A stretch of 64,000 bases of DNA from assembly GCF_043641555.1 (NCBI RefSeq), contig NZ_JBHZRJ010000001.1, positions 186,001 to 250,000 on the forward strand, written 5' to 3'. Shown here in pieces: positions 60,170 to 64,000 of the stretch. The notes below the pieces were generated by a model. The model made no database searches. It was not told where the DNA came from and saw nothing but the letters and a program-made list of their open reading frames with translations. The stretch is from Saccharospirillum alexandrii_A (GTDB lineage Bacteria > Pseudomonadota > Gammaproteobacteria > Pseudomonadales > Natronospirillaceae). A program made the position numbers and the translations under genes. How positions within the stretch are numbered: position 1 is the stretch's first letter; each line of letters opens with the position of its first letter.

Positions 60170-60556
60170 TGTGAATAGCTCCGGCCCGGCGACCGTTGTC
60201 ACCAGGCTGACATAAAAGGGGGTTAGCCTCCCTGGCGCTGGCGGGGTTCTTGCCTACACTCTGGAGGCGGCCCGGCACTCTGGTTGCTGCAACCCAACAG
60301 CACAAGACAGAATGATCGTACACCACGGCTCTGGCCTGGGGCGAGTGCCCGAGAGGGGATCACCCACTGGGTCACCCTTGCCGGGGTTCAGCACTGCATT
60401 GGGGCTACAGACTGAATGCTTTGCACTGTTCTGAGGCCTGGTAACAAAGCCGTCATTTTCGGGTTTCGGTTTGCCAAAGAACGGGTTAAAGTGGAAATTC
60501 AGGGTTGACCAAAAGGTCAGGTCCTGCCAAAAAAAAGAATGAAAGGAGACTCAAAC

Positions 60557-62119
60557 ATGAAAACGCTAGTACCTGCCTCGCTGGGCTTGACGGTCGTCCT
60601 CCTTAGCGGCTGCGCCATGATGGGTCCGAGCTACGAGCCGGACACCGACTATCAACTGACCATCCTGCATACCAACGACCACCACGGCCGTTTCTGGCGC
60701 AACAGCGACGGCGAATACGGTATGTCGGCCCGTAAAACCCTGATCGATTCCATTCGTGCTGAAGTAGCTGCTGAAGGTGGCGAAGTGTTGCTGCTGTCTG
60801 GTGGCGACATCAACACCGGTGTGCCTGAATCGGATTTACAGGATGCCGAGCCCGATTTTAAAGGCATGGCCATGCTTGAATACGACGCCATGGCCGTGGG
60901 TAACCACGAATTTGATAACCCGCGCGACGTGCTGATGCGGCAGGCAGACTGGGCCGGTTTCCCGTTCCTGTCGGCCAACATTGTCTATAAAGACAATGGA
61001 AAAGCACTGTTCGAACCCTATGAAATGTTCAACGTCCAGGGCAACCGCATCGCCGTTGTCGGTTTTACCACCGAAGATACGGTTAAAATTGGCAACCCCG
61101 AGTACATCGGCGACCTCGATTTTCTGAGTCCTTCCACGGTCGGTCGCACGCTGATTCCCGAGCTGGATGCCAAATCCGAGCTGGTTATCGCCGTCACCCA
61201 CATGGGTCACTATGCCAATGGCAACTACGGTGGCAACGCTCCGGGTGACGTGACACTGGCGCGCAATGTCGACGGTATCGATGTCATTGTCGGTGGTCAC
61301 AGCCAGAATCCACTGTTCGAACCCGACGTTGTTAATAACACGCTGATTTTGCAGGCTCATGAGTGGGGCAAGTATGTTGGCCGTTTGGACCTGACCATTC
61401 GCAATGGCGAAATCGTCGACTACGAATACGACCTGATTCCGGTCAACCTGAAAGAAGACGACCAACTGTTGCGTCCGGAAATTGCCCAGAACCTTGAAAT
61501 GCTTGCCATGCTGGCACCGTACCAGCAAGCAGGCAGTGCCGCGCTTGATACCGTCATCGGTTCCGCGAATGGTGATTTCATTGGTGACCGCAGTGTCGTC
61601 CGCAACCAGCCTACCAATCTTGGTGTGCTGGTCGCACGCGCCCAGCGGGTAAAAGCCCAGGCTGACGTGGCCGTCATGAACTCCGGCGGTATCCGTGCCG
61701 ATATGGACGGTGGCGAGCTCACCTATAAAGACGTGCTGACCGTGCAGCCCTTCGGCAACATGGTTTCCTACGTCGATCTGAGCGGTTCCGAGTTGCTGGA
61801 CTACCTCGACGTGGCCGCTTCCAAGCAGGCAGGCAGTGGCGCCTTTGCTCAGTTTGATGGCGTTAACTTGCGCATCAACAACGGCGAAGTAACGCGGGCC
61901 ATTGTCAACGGTCGGGAAATTGATCCGAACGGTACCTATCGTCTTGCGGTGAATGCCTTTATGGCTTCCGGCGGTGATGGCTACCCGGTACTTACCGATC
62001 ACCCGAACTATGTGAACACCGGCTTTGTTGACGCGGATGTCATGGTTGAGTTCATTCAGGAAAACAGCCCGCTGAACATTTCCAACTTTAACCCCGGTCT
62101 GTCAGTCGTTCGTCGCTAA
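60557..62119 (+). CDS. UshA-family 5'-nucleotidase / metallophosphatase lipoprotein
   Basis: A 520-residue protein. The signal peptide has lipobox LSGC (C19). The metallophosphoesterase domain shows ILHTNDHHGRF, GGDINTG, AVGNHEFDNP and VGGHSQNP; the C-terminal nucleotide-binding domain shows MNSGGIRADMDGGELTYKDVLTVQPFGN and SGGDGYP. It hydrolyses nucleotides or sugar nucleotides outside the inner membrane. AAGGAG precedes ATG 60557. The 387-bp upstream gap (60170-60556) holds only weak short hairpins such as TGACC/GGTCA near 60507. Confidence 0.94.
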   Translation: MKTLVPASLGLTVVLLSGCAMMGPSYEPDTDYQLTILHTNDHHGRFWRNSDGEYGMSARKTLIDSIRAEVAAEGGEVLLLSGGDINTGVPESDLQDAEPDFKGMAMLEYDAMAVGNHEFDNPRDVLMRQADWAGFPFLSANIVYKDNGKALFEPYEMFNVQGNRIAVVGFTTEDTVKIGNPEYIGDLDFLSPSTVGRTLIPELDAKSELVIAVTHMGHYANGNYGGNAPGDVTLARNVDGIDVIVGGHSQNPLFEPDVVNNTLILQAHEWGKYVGRLDLTIRNGEIVDYEYDLIPVNLKEDDQLLRPEIAQNLEMLAMLAPYQQAGSAALDTVIGSANGDFIGDRSVVRNQPTNLGVLVARAQRVKAQADVAVMNSGGIRADMDGGELTYKDVLTVQPFGNMVSYVDLSGSELLDYLDVAASKQAGSGAFAQFDGVNLRINNGEVTRAIVNGREIDPNGTYRLAVNAFMASGGDGYPVLTDHPNYVNTGFVDADVMVEFIQENSPLNISNFNPGLSVVRR

Positions 62120-62142
62120 ACGACTCAGTACCTTTAGTATGG

Positions 62143-62172
62143 AAAGGGCCGCCAAGTGCGGCCCTTTTTTTC
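62143..62172 (+). terminator. Intrinsic terminator after the UshA-type gene
   Basis: AAAGGGCCGC (62143-62152) and GCGGCCCTTT (62158-62167) form a 10-bp stem with a 5-base loop; the T run covers 62165-62172. It lies 24 bp after the stop codon. Confidence 0.93.
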
Positions 62173-62291
62173 GTCCTGCGTTCCGGCATGGCTTTTTCCA
62201 GGCGTGCTGCTACTATGGCCAGCCTTTCAGTGGAGATGCCCATTGGCGGCGAACACTGACCGTTTTCCATTCGCCCATCAGAGTTCTGCAC

Positions 62292-62669
62292 ATGACCCAT
62301 TCCCTTTCCCCGGAAGAGTTTCACGACCTCCAGGCACTGTCTGCCGCTGAGCGTTATGATTACCTGATCGAACTGTTGCAGGCGGGCCAGAGCATCTGGT
62401 CCCTGCGCAGCGACCAGGGCACAGTCCTGATGTCCAGTGATGGTCAGGATTGCCTGCCCGTCTGGCCACATACCGAGTTTGCCCAAGCCTGGGTTAACGG
62501 TGACTGGGCTGATTGCACCCCTATTGCCATTGATGCAGCTGCCTGGGAGCAACGCTGGTTGCCCGGATTGCAGGCCGATGGCATCGCACTGGCGGTGTTC
62601 CCGAGCCAGGATGATGAAGGCGTAGTGGTCGAGCCCGACGATATGGCAGCATCCCTGTCCGCCGAATAG
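62292..62669 (+). CDS. DUF2750-domain protein
   Basis: A 125-residue soluble protein. SLSPEEFHDLQALSAAERYDYLIELLQAGQSIWSLRS and CLPVWPHTEFAQAWVNGDWADCTPIAIDAAAWEQRWLPGLQADGIALAVFP fit the DUF2750 pattern and length. Function unknown. ATG 62292 follows the terminator, so the longer frame through the stem is rejected. glyA follows at 62914 with no shared promoter evident. Confidence 0.85.
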   Translation: MTHSLSPEEFHDLQALSAAERYDYLIELLQAGQSIWSLRSDQGTVLMSSDGQDCLPVWPHTEFAQAWVNGDWADCTPIAIDAAAWEQRWLPGLQADGIALAVFPSQDDEGVVVEPDDMAASLSAE

Positions 62670-62913
62670 CTTCCCGGAAGTCAGTCCATTCAGGTTGCCA
62701 TGGAATGGCTGACTTTTTGGTCTTTGTTTGATCAATTTCCCGCCCAAGCGGTGGGAAACCGCTTCGCTTTAGGTACAATAGCCGCCCTCTGAAACCCTTG
62801 AAATCCTTGATCTAAAGCTGTCTTTACGGTCAGTTTCAGTCAGTGATTATTGAGTTGTTGCGACCCGGGTCGGGGTCGGTATCGGCAGCCCATCTATACT
62901 TGTGGAGAGTGAC

Positions 62914-64000
62914 ATGTTTGAGAAAAACCAAACCATCGCCGATTTTGATGCCGACATCTGGCATGCCATGGAAGCGGAGCGCGAGCGTCAGGAAGAGCAC
63001 ATCGAGCTGATTGCCTCAGAAAACTACACCTCGCCACGAGTCATGCAGGCGCAGGGCTCCCAACTGACCAACAAGTACGCCGAAGGCTACCCGGGCAAGC
63101 GTTACTACGGCGGGTGTGAGCACGTCGATGTGGTTGAGAACCTCGCCATCGAGCGCGCCAAGCAATTGTTCGGTGCCGGCTACGCCAACGTTCAGCCGCA
63201 TTCCGGTTCACAGGCCAATGCCGCTGTGTTCATGGCCTTGTGCGAGCCGGGCGACACCGTGTTGGGTATGAGCCTGGCACACGGTGGTCACCTGACGCAC
63301 GGTGCCTCGGTCTCGTTCTCGGGCCGCATCTACAATGCCGTGCAGTACGGTCTCAACGCCGACACTGGCGAGATCGACTACGAGCAGATGGAAGCCCTGG
63401 CGCGCGAACACAAGCCGAAGATGATCATCGCCGGTTTCTCGGCCTATTCCCGCATCGTTGACTGGGCCCGGTTCCGCACCATTGCCGATGAAGTGGGTGC
63501 CTACCTGCTGGTCGATATGGCTCACGTGGCCGGCCTGGTAGCCGCCGGGGTTTACCCGAGCCCGGTACCGTTTGCCGATGTGGTCACCACCACCACGCAC
63601 AAGACCCTGCGCGGCCCACGCGGCGGCCTGATTCTGGCGCGTGAAGACGAAGAGCTGAACAAGAAGCTGAACTTCGCGGTCTTCCCGGAAAGCCAGGGTG
63701 GCCCGATGATGCATATCATCGCGGCGAAGGCGATTTGCTTCAAAGAAGCCATGTCGGATGACTACAAGGCCTATCAGGCTCAGGTGGTCAAAAACGCACA
63801 GGCCATGTGCAGTGTCTTTATCGAACGCGGCATCAACATTGTCTCCAACGGTACCGATGACCATCTATTCCTGGTCGACCTGATCGGCAAGGAATACACC
63901 GGTAAAGAAGCCGACGCCGCCCTCGGTGAAGCCAACATCACCGTCAACAAGAACGCCGTACCCAACGACCCGCGCTCACCCTTTGTGACCTCTGGCCTGC
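62914..64000 (+). CDS. glyA: Serine hydroxymethyltransferase (3' end outside window)
   Basis: The first 362 codons are present and the window ends inside the gene. The PLP-lysine motif VVTTTTHKTLRGPRGGLIL and the start AEGYPGKRYYGGCEHVDVVE are characteristic. It interconverts serine and glycine with tetrahydrofolate. ATG 62914 is preceded by GGAGAG. Upstream (62670-62913) a TACAAT at 62774-62779 could be a -10 element, and AAGCGG/CCGCTT near 62746-62764 forms a short hairpin; no riboswitch was recognised. Confidence 0.97.
   Translation, partial: MFEKNQTIADFDADIWHAMEAERERQEEHIELIASENYTSPRVMQAQGSQLTNKYAEGYPGKRYYGGCEHVDVVENLAIERAKQLFGAGYANVQPHSGSQANAAVFMALCEPGDTVLGMSLAHGGHLTHGASVSFSGRIYNAVQYGLNADTGEIDYEQMEALAREHKPKMIIAGFSAYSRIVDWARFRTIADEVGAYLLVDMAHVAGLVAAGVYPSPVPFADVVTTTTHKTLRGPRGGLILAREDEELNKKLNFAVFPESQGGPMMHIIAAKAICFKEAMSDDYKAYQAQVVKNAQAMCSVFIERGINIVSNGTDDHLFLVDLIGKEYTGKEADAALGEANITVNKNAVPNDPRSPFVTSGL

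Noticed and set aside
60836..62002. 388-codon open frame antisense to the UshA-type gene
   Set aside because: No domain content and full overlap with a clear metallophosphatase.
1..64000. tRNA, rRNA or prophage genes
   Set aside because: I found no T-loop/anticodon pattern, rRNA core sequence, integrase, or phage structural gene when reading the window, though a tRNAscan run would be decisive.

Overview
The window is 64 kb of GC-rich, densely packed bacterial chromosome. It has pspABC, recQ, trxC, aidB, leuA, rimI, an lptM-lysA-dapF-DUF484 run, pyrE beside a Crc-type protein, comM and the start of glyA. That set, with Pseudomonas-like linkages (pyrE next to crc; a psi-like gene next to rimI), points to a gammaproteobacterium near the Pseudomonadales/Oceanospirillales. 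The genus cannot be fixed from the sequence alone. I saw no prophage, IS transposase, CRISPR array, rRNA or tRNA.

Layout. 1-2.1 kb: phage-shock genes pspABC and a membrane-anchored unknown. 2.1-8.6 kb: Gfo/Idh/MocA oxidoreductase, orphan solute-binding protein, GH13 alpha-glucosidase, small secreted protein, AidB. 8.7-17.1 kb: a tightly coupled minus-strand operon running MoxR-type AAA+ ATPase, unknown, HEIGH-motif plus VWA protein, coiled-coil unknown, PaaK-like adenylate-forming enzyme, PnuC and NadR, possibly headed by a small membrane protein. 17.3-30.5 kb: RecQ, MFS, TrxC, rhomboid, TPR-methyltransferase, ATP-grasp, chemoreceptor, a VWA/membrane J-protein pair, UspA behind an Anr/FNR box, pirin. 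30.6-35 kb: TAXI binding protein, ABC-2 exporter, cytochrome P450. 35-41 kb: LacZ with an overlapping promoter and LacI-type operator, a PEPEPT-repeat lipoprotein, an SLT-like protein. 41-50 kb: PCD, SDR, leuA-psi-like-rimI, GGDEF/EAL, DUF484-dapF-lysA-lptM. 50.6-64 kb: PagL-like protein, DUF4124 protein, pyrE/crc, ComM, FIST-GGDEF-EAL, UshA-type phosphatase, DUF2750, glyA (cut by the window end).

The most striking unexplained structure is a family of ten intergenic palindromic elements. Six are exactly 113 bp with 31-bp terminal inverted repeats. The arm sequence differs from copy to copy, yet the two arms within a copy still match, and the inner hairpin also changes in a paired way. Every convergent gene gap longer than about 30 bp in the window (six of six) holds at least one copy. 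The second candidate system is the AAA+/VWA/adenylate-forming operon, joined by ATGA start-stop overlaps to nicotinamide-riboside import and NAD salvage genes. Smaller items include several uncharacterised palindromic operators, a possible pyrE attenuator with a leader peptide, and a MITE-like inverted repeat that forms the junction of pnuC and nadR.
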